Part shown: piece after piece, positions 18,001-25,349 of the stretch | Layout: every line of letters starts with the position of its first letter | Numbering within the stretch: the stretch's first letter is position 1 | Source: JBLHZY01 sp047631555 | GTDB taxonomy: Bacteria; Pseudomonadota; Alphaproteobacteria; Rhodobacterales; Rhodobacteraceae | Reading direction: 5' to 3' | Length of the DNA: 64,000 bases | NCBI GenBank assembly: GCA_047631555.1 | Contig: JBLHZY010000001.1 | Coordinates: 558,001-622,000 of the forward strand | The notes under the pieces: model-generated | What the model was told of the DNA's origin: nothing | Databases searched by the model: none | The model's input: only the letters and a program-made list of their open reading frames with translations | Program-made: the position numbers and the translations under genes

Positions 18001-18136
18001 CGTCACTGCCGGATTTCAATCAATCCGTGAAACCAAACAAACGCCAAAACAAACGCCACCAGCCGCCGTCCCACGCAAAGTCGTGAACGGCCCCGCTGTT
18101 GAAGCAACCATAGATGAAGGTTGGGAAGATTTTTGA
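15026..18136 (+). CDS. Methyl-accepting chemotaxis protein with Cache, HAMP and two PAS domains
   Basis: The 1036-residue receptor has a first transmembrane helix (about residues 12-31), a periplasmic sensor domain of about 300 residues that looks Cache-like, a second helix (about 350-370) and a HAMP domain. Two PAS-like domains follow (about 430-670). Next come a second HAMP-like stretch and the methylated coiled coil with the conserved hairpin tip near residue 831 (DDIAFQTNLLALNAGVEAAR). The last five residues, GWEDF, fit the xWxxF tether that binds CheR and CheB in E. coli receptors. A GTG at 15011 could extend it by 5 residues. It is followed by cheB and cheD, suggesting a dedicated adaptation set. 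Confidence 0.93.
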   Translation: MFKRIKLAIKLPAIMIFLTAAALTISSFVFYNNAANSLHTESEKLLQTVEDARTAEILGWEENLRGTLMAQTLSSTVTDALRGFTQMFAGIEGDPVATLHKSWITDNPYPPSERNMLETSEDGSPYSYVHSVYHPYFHALQVELGLVDIFLFDTEGNVIYTVFKEVDFAQNLLTGELKESGLGRVYAKAMAQTTETLVFEDFSVYAPSNNAPAGFIATPVIDFSGAVVGAIAFQLPIDRIDMIMQRSSGLGQSGEAFLVGSDLYLRSNLRLLEGDEVLKIMIPTEAVKRSISGETGVLVDDVLIGEEVMQYLAAYSPVNFFGETYGLVVGQHMGEILAPARALGIKFLWQGALMLLAVAAIALLVARSLSKPLTSVETAMRKVSDADYTGSVPGTNRGDEIGGIANALDDFRVALQDAEASRRDGQFKGAAFEGSSASLMMINQDFEIIYTNSAASELMKLHEESFARHMDGFDADHLIGKTIDIFHKNPDQVRALLSDPASLPLSTEIKVDDVYFSLDVNSVCNAEGAQIGCVMEWKDVTLQRKNQAIIETINRNQCKAEFGMDGKLREANENFAATIGQSAEVLVGKSQNELFKFDPNLAAERGDLWERVSAGESVYGRFEIRHQNGENSILDGVFSAVQDFTGRTFRIILLGNDVTASQRALQEAETARRTMQQAQDIVVESLRKGLKSLSQGDLSTKIAQEFAPEYETLRSDFNSAVGNLLEALRSVVENANSIRGEALEISNSADDLSRRTEQQAATLEETATALDQLTSSVRSASDGATQASEMVASAKTNAEKSGQVVQEAVTAMSEIETSSGQISKITSVIDDIAFQTNLLALNAGVEAARAGEAGRGFAVVASEVRALAQRSSDAAREINELISQSGGHVKRGVDLVGETGEALRGIVSSVSEIASHVSGIAVSSKEQASGLAEINDAVNQLDAVTQQNAAMFEETTAASHSLTREAETLNATMSKFIIPGASANAQNTPANVVTAGFQSIRETKQTPKQTPPAAVPRKVVNGPAVEATIDEGWEDF

Positions 18137-18194
18137 GTGATGCATTGAGTTGCAGATTTAACCAGAACAAATATTCCAGGGAGACGACACGCGC

Positions 18195-19238
18195 ATGCGA
18201 AAGACGCGGGTACTGATAGTCGATGATTCACCAACGATCCGCCGTTTGCTTCGTGCTGTGCTCGAACCAGACCAGCGATTGGAAATTGTTGCAGAGGCCG
18301 CAAGCGCCACACAAGCGCGCGATGCTGTAAATGCGTATCGGCCGGATGTCATGACGCTTGATGTTGAAATGCCCAACATGAGCGGCCTGGAATTTCTTGA
18401 GCGCCTGATGCGGCATCGTCCAATGCCCGTGGTTATGGTTTCAACACTTACTCGAAAAGGCAGCAGAGCTGCGATCGAGGCTCTTTCCCTTGGAGCCGTG
18501 GAATGCGTTGAAAAGCCACAAGCCGGAAACTCTGAGGTATTTGGAAAACTGGCAGATACGCTGGTAATGGCGGCCGCAGCACAAGTGCGGCAGATGCCTG
18601 CGCGGCGAAACAAAAATGATCCAAAACCAGTTTTGCCGGTGTTTGCCGGATCTGATCGCATCGCGCTGATCGGCGGGTCGACAGGTGCCGTGGAAGCGAT
18701 CGAGCGGATCCTAACGGGATTTCCTGAGAACTGCCCGCCAACGCTTATCACGCAACACATGCCTGCGCCTTTTCTGGCAAGTTTCGCCTCCCGATTGGAG
18801 CCCCTTGTTGCTCCAACGGTCAGACTTGCAAAAGACGGGGAAGAGCTTTTGCCGGGCCAGGTTTTGATCGCGCCGGGTGGAGAGTTTCACCTAGAACTGG
18901 ATAGCTCCGGAATACGATCACGCGTTTCGCTTGTAAAAGCACCCGAAGAGTCGGGGCATCGCCCTTCTGTAGATCGGCTTTTTCGCTCAGCAGTGCCGAT
19001 TGGTAGGCGTGTTGTCGCGACCATTTTAACTGGAATGGGGCGCGATGGGGCCGCTGGTTTGCGCGAGTTGAGAAATGCGGGCGCAAGAACAATTGGCCAA
19101 TCGGAAGAAAGTTGCGTTGTCTTTGGAATGCCTCGTGTTGCTGGCGAAATGGGTGGTGTTGAACAATGGGTCGACCTCGACGCAATTTCTCGCGAAATAT
19201 TGGTGCGATGTGCTTGTCGTAAGAAGGTATTGGAATGA
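18195..19238 (+). CDS. cheB: Chemotaxis protein-glutamate methylesterase/deamidase CheB
   Basis: The 347-residue protein has an N-terminal receiver domain (acidic D10/D11, phospho-acceptor D56, and STLTRKG with the conserved Thr) and a C-terminal methylesterase domain. The catalytic triad is visible: S162 in GGSTG, H188 in TQHMPAPF and an Asp in TGMGRDGAAGL. It removes methyl groups from chemoreceptors when phosphorylated by CheA. It overlaps cheD by 4 bases (ATGA) and lies 58 bases after the receptor gene. Confidence 0.96.
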   Translation: MRKTRVLIVDDSPTIRRLLRAVLEPDQRLEIVAEAASATQARDAVNAYRPDVMTLDVEMPNMSGLEFLERLMRHRPMPVVMVSTLTRKGSRAAIEALSLGAVECVEKPQAGNSEVFGKLADTLVMAAAAQVRQMPARRNKNDPKPVLPVFAGSDRIALIGGSTGAVEAIERILTGFPENCPPTLITQHMPAPFLASFASRLEPLVAPTVRLAKDGEELLPGQVLIAPGGEFHLELDSSGIRSRVSLVKAPEESGHRPSVDRLFRSAVPIGRRVVATILTGMGRDGAAGLRELRNAGARTIGQSEESCVVFGMPRVAGEMGGVEQWVDLDAISREILVRCACRKKVLE

Positions 19239-19771
19239 GTAAATCAGCGACAAAAGGTCCTAACTCTTGCTATATCAGTCAAGGTCAACATGCTGTTGGT
19301 TTTGCGCAAGGGGACGTTATCTCGACCATACTTGGATCCTGCGTTGCCACGTGCCTTTGGGATCCGATTGCAAGGATTGGTGGCATGAATCACTTTTTGT
19401 TGCCCGATGGCAGCTCGGAAGATGGAACGGTGACCCGGTTTGGGGCGAACTCCATGGAAATGCTGATCAATGCAATGATCCGTCAAGGCGGCGATCGGCG
19501 AAATTTCCGGGCGAAAGTATTTGGCGGCGCAAATTTGCGTGCCGGCCTGACCGATGCCGGACAGCAAAATGCGGAATTTGTGATTGATTACCTAACCCGA
19601 GAAAACATTCCCTGCGACGGGCAAAGTCTCGGCGGGACCCATGCACGACGCGTGGAGTTTTTGGCAGAGGAGGGGAGGGCGCGCCAAAAACTGGTCGCCG
19701 ACCAAGCGGTTAAAGAGACAAAACGGGTTGTGGCGCCTGTAGAGGATGAAAGCGGTTTGGAACTTTTCTAG
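19235..19771 (+). CDS. cheD: Chemoreceptor glutamine deamidase CheD
   Basis: The 178-residue protein matches CheD: GSCVATCLWDP contains the catalytic Cys (C36), and GGMNHFLLP gives the His (H53). It deamidates receptor glutamines and can be regulated by CheC-type proteins, though none is seen here. It ends in an acidic tail, EDESGLELF, resembling the tails of the MCP and of the small unknown protein encoded opposite. It is the last gene of the rightward chemotaxis operon; a bidirectional terminator follows 40 bases later. Confidence 0.95.
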   Translation: MSKSATKGPNSCYISQGQHAVGFAQGDVISTILGSCVATCLWDPIARIGGMNHFLLPDGSSEDGTVTRFGANSMEMLINAMIRQGGDRRNFRAKVFGGANLRAGLTDAGQQNAEFVIDYLTRENIPCDGQSLGGTHARRVEFLAEEGRARQKLVADQAVKETKRVVAPVEDESGLELF

Positions 19772-19805
19772 GGCGCATTTGCTATCCGCCAAGTCTAATA
19801 CCGAC

Positions 19806-19835
19806 AAAAAAAGAGCGCCGACAGGCGCGCTTTTT
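19806..19835. terminator. Bidirectional Rho-independent terminator between converging che operons
   Basis: The stem GCGCC (19815-19819) / GGCGC (19824-19828) with loop GACA is extended, after one A/G mismatch, by G-C and A-T pairs. It is flanked by an A-run (19806-19812) on one side and TTTTT (19831-19835) on the other, so it can work in both directions. It separates cheD from the leftward che operon. Confidence 0.85.
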
Positions 19836-19856
19836 CAATTCAGTGGTATGAAAAAA

Positions 19857-20270
19857 CTAGAACCAAGCGATGTCGCCTGAATCGTCTTCAGAAAGTGCGA
19901 AGGGGGCATCAACGTCGTCGAATAATTTATGGGCAAGATGCCGCAAACGGATAACCCGACTGAGTGGATCGACATCAATTGTGCCGTCTGGGATTTGATG
20001 GGTAAGGTGCCCCATCACGCGGCCCAAATCATCGAGTGTTTGGTGCAAACGATCAATGGCTTGCAGACTACGTTGCACGGAGGGAGAGAGCGATTGCGCT
20101 TCGGCCAATGTTGGGCCGAGTGCAACTTGAACCTCCGCGGCCAGAATGACCAAAGACAACAGCTCATCCTGGATGCGCCGTGACAAAACAGAAACCTTTA
20201 TCGAAGCCTCATCGTTTTGGGACACGCGGGCGATATTCTGCGCGTTAACAGCCGAAACCGGCCCGTTCAT
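19857..20270 (-). CDS. Uncharacterised small protein of the chemotaxis operon, CheZ-like tail
   Basis: The 137-residue protein is mostly helical by composition, with likely helices at about 22-53, 63-93 and 101-118, then a short linker and an acidic, aromatic C-terminus (SEDDSGDIAWF). It has no signal peptide or membrane segment. Its start overlaps the cheY stop by 4 bases, so it is translationally coupled to cheY. The tail resembles the CheY-binding C-terminal peptide of CheZ (E. coli ...DDLLDSLGF). The stretch QTLDDLGRVMGH faintly recalls the CheZ phosphatase helix, but Arg stands where catalytic Gln would be. Function is unknown; a CheY-binding role is inference. Confidence 0.8.
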   Translation of the reverse strand: MNGPVSAVNAQNIARVSQNDEASIKVSVLSRRIQDELLSLVILAAEVQVALGPTLAEAQSLSPSVQRSLQAIDRLHQTLDDLGRVMGHLTHQIPDGTIDVDPLSRVIRLRHLAHKLFDDVDAPFALSEDDSGDIAWF

Positions 20271-20653
20271 AGCCGGCCCACAATCGCTTCGATAGCGCCG
20301 CGTAAACTTGCCGGATCAAACGGTTTTTTCAGGAAGTTATTCATACCAAGTTGTTTGCCCCGCTCGATAATTTCGCGATCAGCGCGCCCAGTAATCAGCA
20401 GAAAACCAACACCCGCCGTAGGACCATGGCTTCTGAGCGCATGTAGAAGCTGAAGACCGTCCATTCCGGGCATATTGTAGTCGGAAATAACCAAGTGAAC
20501 TGGGGTCGCTTCAAGTTTTTGCAATGCGATCGCGCCATCTGAGGCTGAACCAACCTGACGCACACCAAAGCTATCAAGCGCGTTGGTTATGAGGCCACGG
20601 GACGTCGACATATCATCAACAACCATAACTCTAAGTTGGTCTCGCAACGCCAT
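20267..20653 (-). CDS. cheY: Chemotaxis response regulator CheY (second copy in operon)
   Basis: This is a stand-alone receiver domain of 128 residues. It has the acidic pair D13/D14, phospho-acceptor D58 (ISDYNMPGMDG), T88 (LLITGRAD) and K110 (LKKPF). It is likely phosphorylated by CheA, and acts either as the motor-binding output or as a phosphate sink, as in other two-CheY alphaproteobacterial systems. It starts 3 bases after cheR ends and overlaps the small unknown gene by 4 bases. Sequence alone does not tell which of the two CheY proteins here binds the motor. Confidence 0.93.
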   Translation of the reverse strand: MALRDQLRVMVVDDMSTSRGLITNALDSFGVRQVGSASDGAIALQKLEATPVHLVISDYNMPGMDGLQLLHALRSHGPTAGVGFLLITGRADREIIERGKQLGMNNFLKKPFDPASLRGAIEAIVGRL

Positions 20654-20656
20654 GTG

Positions 20657-21568
20657 TCAGGCTCCTTTTGCCAAGAGGGCACTTGGGGTTAGCATTTTTT
20701 CATTTTGGGTCGAACCCGTGGGGCGATAGGCCGTAACTCCGACCGTTTCAAAGACATTGGCAACGTTTTCAGTGATGCGCTCTGAATGGCCGAGCAGGAG
20801 CCAGCCACCTTTGGCGACCGCATCGGAGAAATTTTTGTACAGAACCGCTTGGGTGGGTTCATCAAAGTAGATCACTACGTTTCGGCAAAAAATTACGTCG
20901 AATTTGCCGTTCATCGGCCATTTATCATGAAGGTTTAGCTGTCGAAAAGACACCAACTTTCGAAGTGGTTCTTTCACTGAATGACACAGCTCGCCATCAT
21001 GATTGACCGTGTCGAAATACTTGCTGACATGCTCTGGCTCCAAGCCCGTGGCCATTGATTTTTGATAGATGCCGGCGCGCGCATGTGAAATCACTTCAGG
21101 GTCGATATCTGTTGCCAAAATTCGAATGTCTTTCTCAAACGCCTTTGGATTCATGCCAAGCAATGTCATCGCGATGGAATAGGGTTCTTGACCGTTCGAG
21201 CAGCCCGCAGACCAAATTCGAACGCGCCCGCCAGTGGCCGCCTTTTTCAGGAGGGGTGGCAAAATAGTGTTTTTGAGCAGATCAAAATGATGCCCTTCGC
21301 GGAAAAAATGCGAGACATTTGTTGTAAGCGCCGAGATGAAATGTTGCATCTCGGCGGTGCCTTCGGCGCTGTTTACAAGGCTCAGATATTCCTCGTAGTT
21401 AGGAAGAGACAAAACGCGCAGCCGGCGTGTTATGCGCGATTTGACCATCGCTTTTTTGGACTCCGAAATAACAAGCCCTGCCTTGCGATGGGCAATCGCC
21501 GCGATTTCATGAAACACCTGTGAAGACATTTCCCCATGTGCGCTTCTTTGTTCTATGTGGGCGTTCAA
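20657..21568 (-). CDS. cheR: Chemotaxis protein methyltransferase CheR
   Basis: The 303-residue enzyme has the N-terminal helical CheR domain and a C-terminal methyltransferase domain with the SAM-binding motif IWSAGCSNGQEPYSIA and FDVIFCRNVVIYF. It methylates glutamates on chemoreceptors. The start is an unusual TTG at 21568, supported by GAGGAGG only 4 bases upstream and by a 4-base overlap with the cheW stop (TTGA). An ATG 13 codons later (21529) is the alternative. The partner esterase CheB is encoded in the converging operon. Confidence 0.93.
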   Translation of the reverse strand: MNAHIEQRSAHGEMSSQVFHEIAAIAHRKAGLVISESKKAMVKSRITRRLRVLSLPNYEEYLSLVNSAEGTAEMQHFISALTTNVSHFFREGHHFDLLKNTILPPLLKKAATGGRVRIWSAGCSNGQEPYSIAMTLLGMNPKAFEKDIRILATDIDPEVISHARAGIYQKSMATGLEPEHVSKYFDTVNHDGELCHSVKEPLRKLVSFRQLNLHDKWPMNGKFDVIFCRNVVIYFDEPTQAVLYKNFSDAVAKGGWLLLGHSERITENVANVFETVGVTAYRPTGSTQNEKMLTPSALLAKGA

Positions 21569-22029
21569 GCGGCCTCCTCGCCCTGAGGGGGCATAACAGC
21601 GTCTAGATCCAAGACGCGGATCATTCGCCCGTCAACGATTGTAAGGGCAGATACGAAGGCGCGTGCATTGTCGGCCGCCATATCGGGAGGCGTTTGCATC
21701 TCGCTCTCTGGAATGGCCAGAATATCAGACACGGCATCAACCATCAGACCCGCGGTGCGCGAGCCTTGATCCACAACAATAATGACGTTTCGCTCTGTAT
21801 CCGGGCCAGTTTCAAGGCCTAGACGAGCCGCCAAATCGACGATTGGAAGAACCGTTCCGCGAAGATTGATCACGCCGCGCACAAAGGGCGGAGCATGGGG
21901 AAGGGATGTTGCGCGTGCCGATCCGCGAATTTCACGTACCGACATGATATCAACAGAATAGTCCTGCCCGCCGAGACGGAAAGAGAGCAGTTCGCAAGTT
22001 GCTTCTGTGTTTTTTACACTCTCGTTCAT
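21565..22029 (-). CDS. cheW: Chemotaxis coupling protein CheW
   Basis: The 154-residue single-domain CheW protein shows ELLSFRLGGQDYSVDIMSVREI at the start and GVINLRGTVLPIVDLAARLG in the middle, typical of the SH3-like coupling fold. It links receptors to CheA. It lies 4 bases after cheA and overlaps cheR by 4 bases. AGGA precedes its ATG at 7 bases. Confidence 0.95.
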   Translation of the reverse strand: MNESVKNTEATCELLSFRLGGQDYSVDIMSVREIRGSARATSLPHAPPFVRGVINLRGTVLPIVDLAARLGLETGPDTERNVIIVVDQGSRTAGLMVDAVSDILAIPESEMQTPPDMAADNARAFVSALTIVDGRMIRVLDLDAVMPPQGEEAA

Positions 22030-22033
22030 AACG

Positions 22034-24436
22034 TTATCCTGCTAAAGAAAGGTTGGTTGGGATTTTGCGAGTATTGCCGCTGGCCTGGGTAACAAGGTCT
22101 ACCGGATCGAGGATCAGCGCGATTTGCCCATCGCCAAGAATGGTTGCGGCGGCAATGCCCGGGACGCGCCCATAGCTTGCTTCGAGCCCCTTGATCACGA
22201 CCTGACGCTGATCTTCGATGGCATCGACGACCAAGGCGGCGCGATTGCCATCCTCTTGACCGATCAACAAAACGATCCCGCCGAGATAGCTTTCCTTTGG
22301 ACCGCGATAGCCAAGTTCGGCACCCAGATCTAAGAGCGGTACAAATCCGCCTCTGATCTGCACCACATGGGTGCTTGGTCCCAGCGTGCGAAGATCTTCT
22401 TCGGTGAGCGTTAGCGTTTCTAATATGGCGGTAAGTGGCACAACGAGCGTCTCGCCTGCGACGCGCACAACCATCCCATCAAGAACCGCGAGCGTCAGTG
22501 GAAGTGAGATGGAAAAGGTTGTTCCGACGCCAGGCGTCGAGGTGATTGCGATCCGCCCACCAAGCGATTGGATTGAGCTGCGTACAACGTCCATACCAAC
22601 GCCGCGCCCCGAGAGATTTGAGATCTCGGAGGCCGTGGAAAAGCCGGGAAGGAAAAGGAGGCTATCAATATCGCTATCGGTAAGCTGCGCATCCGCTGGG
22701 ATGAGACCTTTTTCAATCGCGATTTGGCGCACTTTGGGTCGATTGATCCCGCCGCCATCGTCTGCAACTTCAATAACAATGCGCCCAGAGCGATGTTTGG
22801 CAGAAAGTGAAACATGGCCCTCGGCTGATTTTCCGGCTGCGAGACGGTCTTCTGTACTTTCCAGGCCGTGATCAACGGCGTTGCGGATCATATGGGTCAG
22901 CGGATCTGCAAGGCGCTCGATGACGGTTTTATCAACTTCGGTATTTTCGCCGTCGGTGTTGAGGCGGACTTCTTTTGACACGGCAGAAGAGGCTTCGCGA
23001 ATGATCCGCGCCATGCGCTGAAACAGCGATTTGATCGGCTGCGCGCGGATCATCATCACGCTTTCTTGGATGTCACGCGTGAGCTGCATAAATTCTTCGA
23101 GGCCAGTTGCGACAGGGGAGTTTGGCGCAAAGCCTGCTTCGGTCACACTCTGGCTGAGCATGGCTTGGTTGATCACCAATTCCCCAACAAGATTGACGAG
23201 CCTATCAATCCGCTCAAGATCGACGCGCACTGTTGCGCGTGGCTGGGTCGCATTTGAGGTTTTGGGCTCGCTCAGCTTGGCGGCGGGCGCAGGTTTGCTC
23301 ACGGCTTTTGCCTCTGTTGGTTCAACAGCGGCAGACGCGGCGGCCTTTGCGGGCGCGGCTTCAGGCGTTATTTCTGGCAAAGCAGGCGCCGCGATTGGCG
23401 CGGGCGGAATTGGTGCTGCGGCTAGCGGCGGCAATGTGTTGGTGCTTGGGATCGCCGCAGGAGCGGCAGGCGCCGGCTCGGGCTGCTCAAGAGTAAGCGG
23501 TGCAAGGCCGCTATCCAAGGGCGCAGCAATCGCGGCGGGTTGCGATTTGTGAGTGACGTTTAATGTGCAAAGACCATCAACGAAATCAAAGACTTCGCGC
23601 ACGGCGGCTTCGGTTTCCTCAGTTGTGATGGTGAGGCGCCAAGAGAGATGCGCGCTATCTGGATTGAGTGTCTCTAATGATGGAAGGCGCGCGGTTTCGC
23701 AGGTGACATGAACATCGCCCAAATCACGCAGTGTGCGAAACAGGTAAATCGGCTCGTTGCCGCTTGAATAAAGCGTATCTTCCGGGGTGAAATGAACCTC
23801 GAAAATATTGAACTTTGACGTCTCTGGAATTGGATCGTCAACTGCGTCAACAAGCGGGGGCAGGGCGCTAAGATCGGGCAGGCCAGATGGGGCCGCTGCT
23901 TGCGGTGCGGCAAGATCAGGGAGTGCGCCAGGTATTGGTGCGATCTCCGCGGCGGCATCAAGATCGGGAAGGTCCATCGGAGCCGCCGCGCCCAGATCAA
24001 GGCTGAGCGTCATAGGCGCGAAATCAATTTCTTCCTCGACCTCTTCCTCCATGCCCACCATCGCCTCAAGAGCGGCAAGCACGGGGCCGGTCACATCTTC
24101 GCCGATGCTTTCGTCATCGCGCGCGGCGCGGACCAGATCGGCAAGGATATCGGCACATTGGAAAAAGATTTTGAGCGCCGCAGGATCAGGTTGAAACCGC
24201 CCGGTGCGAACCTCGTCCATAGCCGTTTCAAAGCGGTGTGCGAAATGCACAAGATCATCCAGCCCAAAAGCGCCAGCGCCCCCCTTGATCGAGTGAACCG
24301 CCCGGAAAACGACATTGATCGTTTCGGGATCATCTTCTCCATCGTCCATCGCTTGAAGCCCGTCTTGGAGGCTTTCGAGGAGTTCTTCACATTCAACAAA
24401 GAAGGAAGCGCGGATTTCTGCCATTGGATCGGACAT
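22034..24436 (-). CDS. cheA: Chemotaxis histidine kinase CheA
   Basis: The 800-residue kinase has an N-terminal Hpt domain with phospho-accepting H48 (FRAVHSIKGGAG). A Pro/Ala-rich linker leads to a second domain (about residues 205-310, FEVHFTPEDTLYSSGNEP...), likely the regulator-docking part. A further Ala/Pro-rich linker is followed by the dimerisation helices, the HATPase domain (N box HMIRNAVDHGLES, then VADDGGGI and GRGVGMDV) and a C-terminal CheW-like domain. I use the ATG at 24436, which has AAAGGA upstream; an in-frame extension to 24457 overlaps the preceding cheY. It phosphorylates CheY and CheB in response to receptor state. Confidence 0.95.
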   Translation of the reverse strand: MSDPMAEIRASFFVECEELLESLQDGLQAMDDGEDDPETINVVFRAVHSIKGGAGAFGLDDLVHFAHRFETAMDEVRTGRFQPDPAALKIFFQCADILADLVRAARDDESIGEDVTGPVLAALEAMVGMEEEVEEEIDFAPMTLSLDLGAAAPMDLPDLDAAAEIAPIPGALPDLAAPQAAAPSGLPDLSALPPLVDAVDDPIPETSKFNIFEVHFTPEDTLYSSGNEPIYLFRTLRDLGDVHVTCETARLPSLETLNPDSAHLSWRLTITTEETEAAVREVFDFVDGLCTLNVTHKSQPAAIAAPLDSGLAPLTLEQPEPAPAAPAAIPSTNTLPPLAAAPIPPAPIAAPALPEITPEAAPAKAAASAAVEPTEAKAVSKPAPAAKLSEPKTSNATQPRATVRVDLERIDRLVNLVGELVINQAMLSQSVTEAGFAPNSPVATGLEEFMQLTRDIQESVMMIRAQPIKSLFQRMARIIREASSAVSKEVRLNTDGENTEVDKTVIERLADPLTHMIRNAVDHGLESTEDRLAAGKSAEGHVSLSAKHRSGRIVIEVADDGGGINRPKVRQIAIEKGLIPADAQLTDSDIDSLLFLPGFSTASEISNLSGRGVGMDVVRSSIQSLGGRIAITSTPGVGTTFSISLPLTLAVLDGMVVRVAGETLVVPLTAILETLTLTEEDLRTLGPSTHVVQIRGGFVPLLDLGAELGYRGPKESYLGGIVLLIGQEDGNRAALVVDAIEDQRQVVIKGLEASYGRVPGIAAATILGDGQIALILDPVDLVTQASGNTRKIPTNLSLAG

Positions 24437-24446
24437 AGGTTTTCCT

Positions 24447-24812
24447 TTAGCCAGCAACCATTTGGAGCGCTTTGACGAGCTTTGCAGGATCGAACGGTTT
24501 GACGATCCAACCGGTTGCGCCCGCTTGGCGCGCCTTGGTTTTCAGCTCTGCGGCACTTTCAGTGGTAAGGACGAGGATCGGGATGCGCGCCCATTTTTCT
24601 TCTTTGCGCACAGCGTCAATGAAGCCAAATCCATCAAGGCGCGGCATATTAATGTCGGTGATAATCACATCCGGTGCGAGCCCTTCAAGGACCTCCAAAC
24701 CATGCACACCATCGTCCGCCAAATGGGCGGTAAACCCGGCTGATGTCAGCGCGAGATTAAGCATATCGCGCATAGTGCGGCTATCATCGACAGCGAGAAC
24801 TTCGATGCTCAT
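24447..24812 (-). CDS. cheY: Chemotaxis response regulator CheY (first copy, upstream of cheA)
   Basis: This 121-residue single receiver domain has D9/D10, phospho-acceptor D53 (ITDINMPRLDG), T83/T84 and K105 (IVKPF). The ATG at 24812 has GAGG 7 bases upstream and overlaps the STAS gene stop (ATGA). Its position between a STAS gene and cheA matches cheY1 in the Sinorhizobium che operon, where CheY1 is the phosphate sink. By synteny this copy may be the sink and the distal copy the motor binder, but that is inference. Confidence 0.93.
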   Translation of the reverse strand: MSIEVLAVDDSRTMRDMLNLALTSAGFTAHLADDGVHGLEVLEGLAPDVIITDINMPRLDGFGFIDAVRKEEKWARIPILVLTTESAAELKTKARQAGATGWIVKPFDPAKLVKALQMVAG

Positions 24813-25090
24813 GTCCAGGCCTCCGGTTCTGTGAGAGATTCGGGCGTAAAGCCAAAGAGGCTGAGTTGATCGATGCAATTGTCGGTGACATTGATGATCC
24901 GCGAGGAACCGCCAGAAGCGGCGCGGGTTTTGATCGCGCTCAGGATAACTTGCAGCGCCTGTGCGCCCACATGCGAGACATTGCACGCATCAAGCACCAT
25001 ATCCCCAGCAGGGGCGGCTTTCAGAGCATCACTCAGCGGGGCGATGGCTTGGTAATCCAAGCGACTATCCAGCGTGATAGCGCCGCTCAT
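24809..25090 (-). CDS. STAS-domain protein, CheS-like by position
   Basis: The 93-residue protein is one STAS domain. The segment DACNVSHVGAQALQVILSAI corresponds to the phosphorylation loop of anti-sigma-factor antagonists, but the usual phosphorylated Ser is not there (GAQAL instead of DSSGL), so it is probably not switched by serine phosphorylation. It is the first gene of the leftward che operon, followed by cheY and cheA. Sinorhizobium cheS, a protein of similar size (about 97 residues) that binds CheA and speeds CheY1 dephosphorylation, sits in the same place. I infer a similar accessory role. Confidence 0.8.
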   Translation of the reverse strand: MSGAITLDSRLDYQAIAPLSDALKAAPAGDMVLDACNVSHVGAQALQVILSAIKTRAASGGSSRIINVTDNCIDQLSLFGFTPESLTEPEAWT

Positions 25091-25349
25091 TTTCGAGGCC
25101 CTTTATGGCCTGTGTTCAGCGCTTCTGGATTTGGACAAAACATATCTCGCGTTCCCTTACAATTCGACTTGTTTGAAAGGTGTAGGGCGGATTGCGTTAA
25201 AACAGAGTTACGGCGCGCAGTTTATTTTGCGAGTCGTTGGTTTAGCCGTTGTTTCTGGGGGAATTTAAGCGAGCAGGCGCGGGAAGGCGGCAAGTCCTCG
25301 GGCTGGGGCCATGGCCTGTGCGGGCGAGATATTGCCCTAAAGGCCGCGT

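Noticed and set aside
25091..25349. Small gene between the che operon and glk
   Set aside because: Frames here are short, lack ribosome-binding sites and resemble nothing; treated as promoter DNA for the che operon.
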